Of a stretch of 60,000 nt of DNA, positions 49,501 through 58,725 are shown one piece after another. Under the pieces are notes generated by a model. That model ran no database searches. It had not been told where the DNA came from and was given only the letters and a program-made list of their open reading frames with translations. Both the position numbers and the translations under genes were made by a program. Source of the DNA: Hydractinia symbiolongicarpus (Eukaryota; Cnidaria; Hydrozoa; Anthoathecata; Hydractiniidae); contig NC_079875.1 of assembly GCF_029227915.1 (NCBI RefSeq), positions 12,709,001 through 12,769,000 of the forward strand. The letters are read 5' to 3'. The first letter of the stretch is position 1. Each line of letters opens with the position of its first letter.

Positions 49501-52500
49501 GAACAAAGAGAACTGATGTCAGCAGTGCATTTCCAAAAACAAATTGACGAAATTCAGTTAATCCTTAGTCCTTATTGTGTAGAGCTCGACGACACACTGA
49601 TGAAGAGAATGTATAAGATCATGTGATTTTGATGAATGGTTGGTGAGATATAAGGGTTTAAAAATATTTCTGGCGTTAGCAAAGACCCGCGAAAAGACAC
49701 AAAATTATGTTTTAAAAATTTGTATACCTGTTGCCTTCATCGTATAGGTCTTGAAACGCTGATCAAGAAAATGTATAGGATCATGTACTTTTGACAAACG
49801 GCTACGGAGATATGGTGGTTTAAATGATTTTTGTTGACGTCATCAACCCGTCCATTCTGAAACGGATTCTAGGATCCAATTTTGGGAAACGTCCCCAAAT
49901 TGGTCCTAGGTGGTCCCTAGTTACCCACGCGGTGAAAAATCATTGACGTCACCACCTCGTTTCCAAGCTATTTGGCTTTAAAGTTTTAGGTGCACTGTAA
50001 TGGCTTCATTAATTTAATGTACATTCCTATGACCTTAATATTATTTTAACGTTGAAATTTGTAAAAATTACAGAACAATTTTATGGGTTATGTTTTAAAG
50101 ACTTTGTCAAAGAAAATAGTGAAGAATATAATCCACTTTGCAAAAGTCACAGACAGACAACGGGCGTATTATTATATAGACTAGTCGATAAGGTCCGCGG
50201 CGTAATCCATTTAGGCAGAAAGACAATGGAAAAATAAGTTGTTTTAGATTTTTTGCTGATGTCAGCAATGCAAATACACACTAAAAACTGCTGATGAAGA
50301 AAATGTATATAATCGTGTGGTTTTGATGAGCGATTAATGAAATACAAGGGTTTAAAAATTTTGCTGACGTCAGCAATGGCCCGTAAAACCCCCCCCAAAA
50401 TTTTTAAGAAACATAGTGCATGGTAATGGCTTCATCAATTTAATATAAGATACTAGTCGATAAAGCCAATGGAAAAATCCACTGAGGCAGGATAAAAATT
50501 TTGATGACGTCAGTAACCTATCCATTAATTTTGTTTTCACGTTGCATCTATTGTGTAGAGATTAAAGCGCTGATCAAGAAAATGTATATGATCATGTACT
50601 TTTGATATGAGCGGTTAATGAGATATAAGGAAGGGTTTAAAAACTTTGCTGACGTCAGCAATTGCCCCATCAAGACCGAAAATTTGTATACCTGCTGCCT
50701 TCATGGTTTGGAAAAATTACCCAAATTGGTCCTAGGTGGTCCCTGTTATTTTCATCGCGTCGTAACGTCAGAAATTTAACATTTGAGACATAATTTTGTC
50801 GGCGAATTCAAAGAAAATTTCGGCGACATCAAAGGAAAATGAAGATATCCACTATGGCCGTCACATACACTTCGCATTATTATATAAGACTGGTCAATAA
50901 AGCCCGTGGAGAAATCCTTTTAAGCAGAACGACAATAAAAAAATAGGTTGTTTTAGATTTTTTTAGACAAAAAAACCGACGAAATTTAGTTTATTCGTTG
51001 CCTGTAATGTGTAGAGGTTGAAACGCTGATCAAAATAATGTATAGGATCATATATTTTCGACAAAAACCTAAGGATATATAAGGCTTTAAAAATTTTGCT
51101 GACGTCAGCAATGACCCCATCCAAACCGAAATTTTTTTTAAAAAAAGTTTGTATACCTGTTGCCTTCACCGTATAGATCTTGAAACGCTGATGAAGATAA
51201 TGTATAGGATTATGTACTTTTGACAAACGGTTGCAGAGATATCAAGGTTTAAAGGTTTTTTGATGACGTCATCAACCCGTCCATTCCGAAACGGATTTAG
51301 GGACCCAGGTTCGGGAAACTTACCCAAATTGATCCCAGGTGGTCCCTAGTTACCCATGCAGTGAAAAAGCATTGACGTCACCACCTCGTTTCCAAGTTAT
51401 TAGCCCTCAAAGTTTTAGGTGCACTGTAATGGCTTCATTAATTTAATATACTTTTCTTTGACGTTAATACTATATTTTAACGGTAAAGTAGAACAATTCT
51501 ATAGGCGATGTTTTATAGAATTTGTTAAAGAAAATTATGAAAAATATAATGGACTTTGCAAAAGTGACAGACAGACACACGGAATTGGCGTATAATTATA
51601 TAGATTGACGTTAAAGTAGTATTATTGACGTCGCGCCGTAACGTGAGAAAATTTAACATATTAGACATGCATTTTTCGGCGACTTCAAAGAAATTTCGGC
51701 GACTTCACAAAAAAATAAACACATTCACTTTGACCGTCACATACACTTCGTATTATTACATAAGATAGCCGTATTCTGCTTGCCTGCAAGAAAAACTTCG
51801 TGCTATGAAAACACGACGTTTGCGATATATAAAGAACGGGCACACCCGTAGATTTATCAACGGGCTACCGACTAGTCAATGGTTTAATAGCCGTTCTCAG
51901 TTTGTGTATTCAAAATGGTTCTCCACAGCTTTCTTTAGATCCAAGCAATTCATTATGCCAAGTTATCTTCCACAATCGTGTTCAAAAATTTTTATAATGA
52001 CTGCCTAATTTCAAAAATAACATCCATGGGCAATGACTTATGGCCTCATGTTACACTCACGCGCTTTAAAGTTAGGATCAGGTTATATGGTTAGATCCGA
52101 AACCTCAAACTGTGATAATTTTTTCTGACGTCAGCATGATCCATTTTCTCGATTTCCTGAACCTTCACAGGCAACCTGTGACTAGCGCATTTTCTCCTTA
52201 CCCGCTCAACGTATCTGCCCAAGCATAACTTTCGCAGCCTTTCTCCTGCAGAGCATTCGACAGCAGATGATGTTTTGTCATTTCAAAAAATAGCTAAAAA
52301 CTGACTTTTTCCAAAAATATTAAGCACACGAGTGTAGCCTACGAAAATAACCACCTTCTGGCTGTTGGCTTTACACGCCAAATATGGAAAAGAGGAACGA
52401 AGTAAGTAAAAAATGCACGAAATATGTAAAAGATGCACGGAATATGTAAATGATGTACAACAAAAAAATAGGAAACAAATTCTACAACCAGGCGGATGGT

Positions 52501-55500
52501 CTCTTCATCCGATCACCTGCGTCGCCATGTTTTGCCGAAATCTACATTCAAGGAATAGAAGAAAATAGTATCTACTCATTGTTACACGCACCAAGAATTT
52601 GGCTAAGAAAAGTAGACGATACGTTCACTGTTACAAAACATAAAACCGGGGACACCTTAAATGAGCTGAATAACATTCATTCAAAGGTAAAATTCACAGC
52701 TGATGAAGAAAAGGATGACCAGATCCCATTTTCGGATTGTTTAATAATGAGAAAAGATGATAATACAGTGAAAACAAAAGTGTATAAAAAACCTACGCAT
52801 ACGGGACAATACACAAATTATACGTCAAACCAACCTTTACACGTAAAATTATCGACAATTAAAACTTTAACGAGAAGAGCAAAAACCATTTGCACAGAAG
52901 AAGCAGACCTCAAAGAAGAATTGAATTATATACAAAAAACTATGCAATTAAATGAGTTTCCTAAGAACATCGTAACAAAAACGATAAAAGAAACATTAAA
53001 CAAAGAATGTAATGGAAGAAAGCAGACAGATGACGACACGAATTCAATTTGATTGTTTTTACCCTATGAAAAAGGCATCTCAGAACAAATCGCCAGAGTA
53101 TGCAAGAAATTTAATGTAAAATTAACACATACGAAAAACAAAGCGCTAAAAAATGTTGTAAAAGGCAACAAAATATTAAAAAACGGAAACCAAGACAATG
53201 AATCAGGTGTTGTATATAAAGTAACGTGTGTAGATTGTGGAAAATATTACATAGGAGAAACAGGAAGGAAGTTGACAACACGAATAAAAGAACACGTCTC
53301 TGGAATGTCCAAACACATTAAAGAAACAAAACACGAAATGAACTTTGAGAAAATAGAAATTATCTATAGGGAAAACAATTTTATTAAAAGAAAATTTAAA
53401 GAGGCATTAGCGATTAAACAACACAAATCGGATTTATTGAACAAAAAAGATGAAATAAGACGATTATCTGAAATTTGGGAAAACATATTATAAATTTTAA
53501 CGACTTTTATTGTTAATAAACGATTTTTATACATTTTATTTTTATCAAGAGAATTTTTAACATTTTGTACATGCATTTTGAAAGACGTTTTTAGTTGTGA
53601 TCTGAAGATGCACTGACAAAGATCACGGAGAAAATTTATCAAATTTAATTTGTTATTTATTGCCTTAAACCCAAGAAATATTTGCTAATTAACAAAAGAT
53701 TCCCACAAACTACGAGCTAACAACTGGCTTCTTACATTAGCATCCAGATTTCAGCTGTATGTTCAAAATGGCTGGTAACTTTATGCTATAGCATCAATAA
53801 ATAAACTTGTTTGAAACATGTCCATGTTGGCTAAATCTAATACTCGGAATACGACATAGCCTTGAGTTTTTCTGCGGTGCAATCTTATTTTACCGCGGAT
53901 CATATAGACCTTTTTGAATGTTTCCGCGGTGAGCCTTTTCGGCTTTAACAATTGCGTGGCAGGCAAAACAATACCAGCGCTAGTCTGTATCATTGCACAA
54001 AGGTATTATTACGACTTTACATGAATTTATGCCGATCAGAAGTTGTCCATCAACACTGGAAGATATTTTAAAGCCTCAAGAACATTTCCGCTGAATAGAA
54101 AAAAGCTGAGAAAGACCATTCATCAGCAAGCTTTCGCACCTTTCTGCCTGGCACACAGTTATTAGAGCCAGAATGGCTTACCGCGGAAAATGTAAACATT
54201 AAAAAAGGTCTATAAATATATGCAGTTTCTTGCCATCCATATTTTTTAGGCAGAAAAAGACAGGCAGTATAGAACGAAATAGATAACAACCACTTCACTA
54301 AAAAAACACTAGAAGCATACAGTGAATTTATTGATTCTGCAAGGTAGCCCACTAAACAACAAATCGAAAATCAATTTTTGGCTTTGACAATTACTAACAT
54401 GAAAATAGCATTTGGATAATAAGAGTCAAATTCTTATTTTTAAACACCGTTTAAGTTTAGTTAAGTCGAAATAATTCTCATACCCTGAGTCGCAATGCTT
54501 TTTTTTGTACATCCTCAATTTTGACACTCGATCCACAATTACTCACAAAAGATATTACAGGCAAATCCTTCAAATTAACAATCGACGGAAAAAGTAATTC
54601 CAAGGTATAATTTGTCGCCGTTGCATTCCCTTCGTTGCTAATATGTATGTCTGAGATAGATTCTGTATATCTAAAACAAGAAGTTTATTTACTTTTAAAA
54701 AGATACATTATAGTGCAACGTTCTTTTTCAGTCGCTTACTTGTCGAAAAGTTTTGATTTAATTTTATTAACCCCACTCAACTTTCTAATAAATTCAGAAT
54801 AACTCAAATACATGATGTGTTCAAAGGTGACGTGTAGCACCATTTGAATGAGAAACTACCCCCCTCTCTATTTCAAACCTAGGAATAAAAATCAACCCAA
54901 TTTAATTTATTAAATTCGCCACAGAAAAAATAAACAGATAGCCCGACTGATAGCCTTGTGGTAGAGCGTTCGCTTTTAGTGCGGGAGGTCTTGGGTTCAA
55001 ACCCTGGCCGAGTCATGCCAGAGACTATAAAAGTGTGAATCTATCCTTTCTGCTTAGCGTTCAGCATGAGAATAGAATTGATATCTTAGGCGGTTGTCTA
55101 GTTGAGCGATTGCTGTGCTTTCACGACTTTCGTAGCTCAAATGGGAGCTTTAAATGCGCTAGGACCCCTTCGCAGGACCCTCGTTGATAGCAGTACCAAT
55201 AGGAACTGAAGAGGCTATCCTGGGTAAATAATATTAATAATAATAATAATAAAGATGTTATCAAGAACATTAGTCTGGCTATTCGTTCGTACGTTGGTCT
55301 TCCTTAAAGGGGGATTTTCACGAAGCGAATTGAACGGCGAATTTGACGGCGAATTCGACAGCGAATTCGATGGCGAATTCGCTTTTCAATTTTCACGACA
55401 AAATGAAATAGGCGCCAAAGTCATTGTTTACATTAGTTAACCGCGTTCTGATTGGTCAAAAACTAGCAGCGAAACCTTTAGCCGCGAAAAAGTAGGAACT

Positions 55501-56432
55501 GTTTCTACTTTTCAGCGAAGCGAATATTTCGATGCACAATCAAAATAAACAAAACTGCGCATGCTCAGATACAATTCGCCGTCGAATTCGCCGTTCAATT
55601 CGCTTCGTGAAAATCCCCTTTAAGATTTGGTGCGTATGCTCGGTAAATGGTGTGCAAATTTCCTTACGCAAATCAAGGGTAAATTCATCTTGCTGATATA
55701 AATAAAAAAATTTAGATGATTACGTACCCAATCGGTTGTTGGTCTCTGTTAAAATGAAACAAAGGGAAAGGCTTCAATGTTGCACGGGATTGGTCGTTTG
55801 CTTGCATTTGAGTCACAAAAGCATGACGAATGTACATTCCATAATCATTTCGGTGTTTCACAATAAAAGCCACAAATAGTATGTCAATGTTTTCTGAAGA
55901 GTCTCCCATTTGAAAAATAGAAATAGGAAATCGTATTTATTATGCTGTTGGTTAGTCGCTTCGTTAAGTGTTCACTGTTGGTACTACTTATCAGAATTAA
56001 GTAGTAGAAATATTTTGTTTATCTACACGGGTTTTTAGACTGAAGCTGAATGTATTTTTTCGGAGTTTTGCGAAACGACAACATAATAAACCCGAAAGTG
56101 TATATCAGTATGTCATAAATACCGGTTTTGTGTCTTTTTCTGTTATGTAACTGTTCAATATGTAATAAAGTATTGCTTTTTGCTATCATATGGTTCTAAC
56201 TTAACGAAACAGAATTCTTTAGATTTTACGAGGAAACTTACCTCAAACTTTGTTCTATAGCGCAACTGATTACCAGTGAGATTGGCTTTGTTAAACAAAT
56301 TTATGGTCCCTATTGACGCCTTGTATGTGTATCTTACCCCGAAATCATTTGCTGCAGTATACAAGCGTCCATTTATACGCGGAAGATTATAGTCATATTT
56401 ATATATGTAAACCAGACCAGTTATGGCTGATG
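40220..56432 (-). CDS. Large unrecognised extracellular-type protein, partial multi-exon model
   Basis: Exons on the minus strand, 5' to 3': 56432-56242, 55902-55728, 54670-54484, then 49058-48845 or its duplicate 47433-47220, 45367-44975, 44393-44300, 41260-41208 and 40505-40220. Phases agree exactly for 55902->54670->49058 (or 47433)->45367->44393 and for 41260->40505. They do not agree for 56432->55902 or 44393->41260, so exons are missing there or two genes are involved. The translated segments have N-glycosylation sequons, many Cys and Tyr, and no transmembrane segment, which suggests a secreted or surface protein. I do not recognise the family. Neither the start nor the end is identified. 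Confidence 0.6.
41208..41260 (-). CDS. 53-nt exon upstream of the 40505-40220 exon
   Basis: Acceptor CATTATAG and donor GGACAG|GTAAAT. In frame with the next exon it reads ETSTIAFIPTAVATRGQ. Its entry phase does not match the exon at 44393-44300, so an intervening exon is probably unrecognised. Confidence 0.5.
41644..41859 (+). pseudogene. Possible 5' fragment of a retroelement or gene
   Basis: An ATG in a good Kozak context (AAACCATGT) opens a ~71-codon frame with a basic patch (GQKRRREDR) and a helical stretch (SIINYFDKNFEDFRAKFEKD), then stops after a composition change. A TTAAATA-type box and GC-richer sequence precede it (41535-41585). It reads like the start of a gag-like or DNA-binding protein that has been truncated. 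The identity is unknown. Confidence 0.3.
42430..43860 (+). repeat. Degenerate ~200-300-bp repeats with a CACTCACCACC microsatellite
   Basis: The block AGGTGGAAAATTGTGCTATA, followed by ATAAGA..(G)TCGTAG and GTGTGTAG, recurs near 42462 and 42753, with weaker copies near 43405 and 43605. A companion block (GTTGTTGGTAGTG..AAA.CTACGGCAGAGGCATAG) recurs near 42548, 43500 and 43698. Positions 43030-43200 are a (CACTCACCACC)n / CGCCCGCCTCTCCATA simple repeat inserted among them. No coding sequence is apparent. Confidence 0.6.
44300..44393 (-). CDS. Small exon following the 45367-44975 exon
   Basis: 94 nt with acceptor GCATCAG and donor ACAA|GTGAGT. It continues the frame as GWDDYNLDMRSVLKTITPLG and ends CNPGGD. 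It leaves in phase 2. Confidence 0.55.
44518..44615 (+). mobile_element. Truncated Helitron-type relative
   Basis: TAATAGCCTTATTCTGTCTG, GCTATGGAAACACAGAATGC and GGACGGGCGAAC resemble the element at 51768-51875, but the terminal hairpin is lost. Confidence 0.4.
44975..45367 (-). CDS. Main exon of the unrecognised gene, possible beta-trefoil-like module
   Basis: The 131-codon exon reads KFKQFRIKNVNNGRCWDV near its start and KCPSWYDVEPTIMKILE at its end. The pattern of short beta strands with NGRCWDV and LFCVMAN recalls ricin-type or other beta-trefoil modules, but key repeats are not clear. Both splice sites are good (TTTTTTAG and GGAAG|GTATTA). Confidence 0.65.
46087..46402. mobile_element. 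~316-bp foldback element with ~85-bp inverted repeats
   Basis: GGCTGTCGTT..GGAAAGAAAT..GTCCTCGTAAAATTTTAAAC at the left is the reverse complement of the right end. Inside, TCCAACATTT-type motifs recur in both orientations. It has no coding capacity and fits a MITE. Confidence 0.8.
46725..47180 (-). pseudogene. Non-LTR retrotransposon RT fragment, copy 1
   Basis: On the minus strand the frame reads EKLINDIIKTYESHMSI, then LNINSSPDRDKIPPKLV, a stop, then KYLIDPLKNAINSGI and FADGAKRACWHNTSPGK. The S.D.IPPK, LINxxINSGIFPDxxKxA-type order matches the start of the RT domain of non-LTR retrotransposons. A TAG at about 46911 breaks the frame and both ends are missing. Confidence 0.6.
47220..47433 (-). 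CDS. Duplicated exon, downstream copy
   Basis: Same sequence and splice sites as 48845-49058, 1,625 bases away. Because the exon is 214 nt (phase 0 to 1), both copies cannot be spliced in series without a frameshift. Confidence 0.6.
48350..48805 (-). pseudogene. Non-LTR retrotransposon RT fragment, copy 2
   Basis: Identical to 46725-47180, including the internal stop, because it lies in the tandem duplication. The two copies therefore result from duplication and not from two insertions. Confidence 0.6.
48845..49058 (-). CDS. Duplicated exon, upstream copy
   Basis: 214 nt from TTTAG|TTTCAATACG to CAATTAG|GTATG. It encodes FQYVDPAMNHCELNLRWKTD through YERNQL, with four Cys including the pair in YCPYREC. 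It enters in phase 0 and leaves in phase 1, joining correctly to 45367-44975. The copy at 47433-47220 is identical as far as I can read. Confidence 0.6.
50181..50450 (-). mobile_element. Helitron-type element in the nest, short
   Basis: On the minus strand it begins near TCTTATATTAAATTG (50450) and ends TTATCGACTAG at 50181. A decayed hairpin with a CCGCGG core precedes the end. Its end touches the TCTATATAATAATACG start of another element at 50180. Confidence 0.5.
50453..50889 (-). mobile_element. Helitron-type element in the nest
   Basis: Minus-strand 5' end TCTTATATAATAATGCGAAG at 50889. The 3' end has a CAGTGGATTTTTCCATTGG hairpin then TTTATCGACTAG at 50453, followed by T. It directly abuts the next element at 50890. 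The interior has the GACGTCA-rich repeats typical of this cluster. Confidence 0.6.
50890..51604 (-). mobile_element. Helitron-type element in the nest, ~715 bp
   Basis: Minus-strand 5' end A|TCTATATAATTATACGCC at 51604. The 3' end has a CCACGGGC hairpin arm and ATTGACCAG at 50890, a mutated CTAG. The interior repeats a ~200-bp module (GATCAAGAAAATGTATAGGA, TGCTGACGTCAGCAA, GGTCCTAGGTGGTCCCTAG). Confidence 0.6.
51768..51875 (+). mobile_element. Helitron-type short element, plus orientation
   Basis: GCCGTATTCTGCTTGCCTGC at the left; an ACCCGTAGATTTATCAACGGG hairpin (interrupted) and CTACCGACTAG|T at the right. It lies just outside the minus-oriented start TCTTATGTAATAATACG at about 51766. The 5' terminus is not the canonical TC. 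Confidence 0.5.
52396..52455 (+). repeat. Short tandem repeat at the 5' edge of the Penelope-like element
   Basis: Units of about 22 bp (ATGCACGRAATATGTAAA) repeat about 2.5 times directly before the truncated RT frame. Confidence 0.6.
52450..53493 (+). mobile_element. Penelope-like retroelement, 5'-truncated, RT C-terminus plus GIY-YIG endonuclease
   Basis: One reading frame runs from 52450 to 53493, broken only by a TGA at 53050-53052. The first part has QADGLFIRSPASPCFAEIYI and the catalytic RKVDDTFTV (family norm is RYVDDTF, so the Tyr is replaced by Lys), then KVYKKPTHTGQYTNYTSNQP and HVKLSTIKTLTRRA, all typical of Penelope-like RTs. The second part has CVDCGKYYIGETGRKL and RIKEH, the GIY-YIG nuclease with its preceding Cys pair. 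The N-terminal RT motifs are missing. It sits in an intron of the minus-strand gene, in the opposite orientation. Confidence 0.9.
54484..54670 (-). CDS. Exon of the unrecognised extracellular-type gene
   Basis: Reads YTESISDIHISNEGNATATN then YTLELLFPSIV and KKALRLR. The NEGNATATNYTLEL stretch looks like a beta-sandwich strand pair of the kind found in integrin-alpha and CARDB-like repeats, with two N-glycosylation sequons. It leaves in phase 0, which fits the exon at 49058 or 47433. Confidence 0.65.
54940..55255 (+). mobile_element. tRNA-derived SINE with (AAT)n tail
   Basis: The head has tRNA-like promoter boxes: an A-box-like GATAGCCTTGTGGTAGAGCG near 54950 and B box GGGTTCAAACCC at 54993-55004. 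It lacks a plausible full tRNA cloverleaf downstream, runs on for about 230 bp of tRNA-unrelated body and ends in (AAT)n. A diverged copy is at 60-262. Confidence 0.85.
55305..55621. mobile_element. TTAA-flanked foldback element with internal GGCGAATTCGA repeats
   Basis: The termini AGGGGGATTTTCACGAAGCG and CGCTTCGTGAAAATCCCCT are inverted copies, extended by GAATTGAACGGCGAATT. TTAA borders both sides, the target used by piggyBac-type transposases. Subterminal GACGGCGAATT units repeat four times at the left and about twice at the right. It is non-coding. Confidence 0.8.
55728..55902 (-). CDS. Exon of the unrecognised extracellular-type gene
   Basis: Reads ENIDILFVAFIVKHRNDYG through RDQQPIG. 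The donor GG|GTACGT leaves phase 2, matching the next exon exactly. The acceptor (GGGAG or a CAG 8 bases later) is uncertain. Confidence 0.6.
56242..56432 (-). CDS. Exon of the unrecognised extracellular-type gene
   Basis: Bounded by TTTTGATTTAG and GAG|GTAAGTT, both strong. The 63 codons read SAITGLVYIYKYDY at the start and LRYRTKFE at the end, a beta-rich extracellular style with an NLT sequon. It enters in phase 1 and leaves in phase 0. Confidence 0.65.
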
Positions 56433-56699
56433 CTAAATCAAAAAAGAAAGCATAAATTCTTTAAAAGTCATACTGTTTCTAAAATTTACTTAACACAGTT
56501 ACTTAATAACGTTGGGTCAATTTAACCCTTTTAGTGATTATGGCACAGAAAGCTGAAAAAAATTCAAATTTCCACCTGGTGAATATTCCACTCACAAACG
56601 ATATGTTATAGACTGCTATGTCAAAAAATGCGGGAAAAGAACGAGAAGCAATAAATATCAAACGTTTGAAAATTGGGTCAATTAATTACAAGTATTTGT

Positions 56700-56724
56700 T
56701 GTTAGCCCGTGGAAATCCACGGAA
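56700..56724 (-). mobile_element. Remnant Helitron-type 3' hairpin
   Basis: On the minus strand CCGTGGATTTCCACGGGCTA matches the terminal hairpin of the 140-bp family. The rest of the element is not recognisable. Confidence 0.4.
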
Positions 56725-58679
56725 ATTCACCCTAAGGAAAAATCCAACCAAATATGGCAGCTACTGGCAGCTATCATATTCGGCTCACAATAGATGCACT
56801 ATAAAAATTTTCAATTAGAGCAATGCCTGCATTTTGCTGAAAATATTACATCGCTAAAGCCCTGAAACATATACAAACTATTTTTAGGGAAAATAGATTA
56901 TAACTTTTTATTAAAAAAAAAATTTAAAGGATGTGAAGAAAAGTAAATATATATGTAACTAGGAATATTCTCCAGAAGATTTTTTTACAGAAAAAATCCC
57001 ATATAAGTTTCAAAATTACGTGTCACTTTTTAAATCGCCATTTGGGGTTTTTAAATACGCGGGAGAAGACGAAAAATTAAATTTTTTATTCCACTGAAAA
57101 CAACAAAACGGAGAAAAAGCAGCTAAACCAATCTATTTCTCCGTAAACGGATGAGAGTAATGACATTGGAAGCAAACATGTACAGAGCGTTGTTTTCAGT
57201 TATGGTCAAAATCTTCTAAATCTTATAATAGTAGCACATAGGTTCATACTTCAATACGTAACAAAATTTTACTCGGTCCTAATTTTTGTTAAAATTTTAA
57301 TTTTCTTGCACCTCGTGTTTTAGACTATTTATAAGTCCTCTCGCAGAGAAAAAAATTCCTATACAAATGGAATAAATGCCAACTCACAGCCTTGCGCCTA
57401 GAAAGCACCAAGTAGCGATGCACAAATATTTACTGCGCGCAAATTTGGGTTTTTTTATCTGCTAACTTTTTTCTAGGCTAATTTCATCATCATCATCATC
57501 ATCATGTATTTGGTTCCATTATTTACAAATGGTTCTTCTCCTTAAAAAAAAAAAAAAGAGAAAAGGTTAAAAGTTATTTGCAAATAAGTTATGATAAATT
57601 TATACATATAATACAATTAATAAAATACTATAAAATCCCACACTTAAGATAAGTCAAGACACATGGTAATTGGAACAGAACGCTGAGAAAAGGCTGAAAA
57701 CAGGGAGACAAAAGAAAATTGGAACGTGGAAAAAGTAGAAGACAAAAGTGCATAAGTTCGCCAATTAAATTGTAGCTTAAATAAATTGAATAAAATAGAC
57801 ATAAGTAGGCACATGTTGCTAAGTAAATTGGGGTAGTAGACACCAGGACGCTAAACCACAAAAGATATATGTAAAATATGATGAAAATTATTCGCTTGCT
57901 AAAAGTTAATTTGTTGAAATCGATTGAAGAGTTGAAGTACCATTCAACTGATCTCAGCAAGTCGAGATTTTCAATATTGACTTTTTTTACCTTGTATCAA
58001 CATAAACGGTTTTAAACATGCTGTTACTTTAAATTCACTATCATTCCTTTCTAACATACTTACATCGCCTCTTTTTGTTAGGCAGGGATGCTATATTGAG
58101 TACTTGATACGAAGGATTAAGCATATTGGTGTATGACATGCTAAAGACGTGTTCTTTCTTCCTGCTTCAATCTCATACTGTTCAGGCATTTCCAATAAAG
58201 TCAGTGATAACTCTAAAGAATGGAAGCATGTTATTAGTCTAACTTTAACACGTCAAGAGGCATGTAGTGTGTAACGTACAATTTTTGTCTCTGGCTCGCA
58301 ATTCTGATGACTGTGCATCGAATGCAAACAGTACGGTAGGGAGGCCATAATAGCACTAAACGGAATAAAACGTAGAAGCCATTTACAATCGAGGGAACAT
58401 AATGAGAATATTAAAGAATTCTATTTTGTTGTTTAAGATTATTATCACAAAGATTCTAGCTGTAAATTTACGACGCCAAAAAGTCACCAAAGTAACTTTT
58501 CTTACCACGCTGGCTACAATGGTGTTCTCGTTTTATTTTTATATGGCGCCTGGAGAAGAGCAGCTTTATAATTTGTGCTGAAATTTTTGTTTCTAGTGTT
58601 TTTCAAAAGACATAAAAAGAATTTTAAATTTCTTAAAATTTTAGTTTTTCCCAATTTTAATTTTTTTTGCCTGCTTTTG
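56725..58679. other. Non-coding region between the two right-hand genes
   Basis: AT-rich with (CAT)n at about 57486-57506 and an A-run near 57545. No exon is recognised. Missing 5' exons of the 40220-56432 model could lie here. Confidence 0.4.
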
Positions 58680-58725
58680 TTTATTTTCCTAATTACATTT
58701 GGCTTTTAGCAACATTCTCTTACCT

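Larger units (their letters stand above)
46606..50083. repeat. Tandem duplication (1.63 kb unit and 1.85 kb unit)
   Basis: Unit 1 is 46606-48230 and unit 2 is 48231-50083. The first ~1.47 kb of each appears identical. Unit 1 lacks about 230 bp present in unit 2 (about 49706-49934). The last ~150 bp (48081-48230 versus 49935-50083) have at least two substitutions. Each unit contains one coding exon and one LINE-like RT fragment. Confidence 0.9.

Noticed and set aside
54940-55015. A functional tRNA gene
   Set aside because: A and B boxes are present but the acceptor stem does not pair and the sequence runs into a SINE body with an (AAT)n tail.
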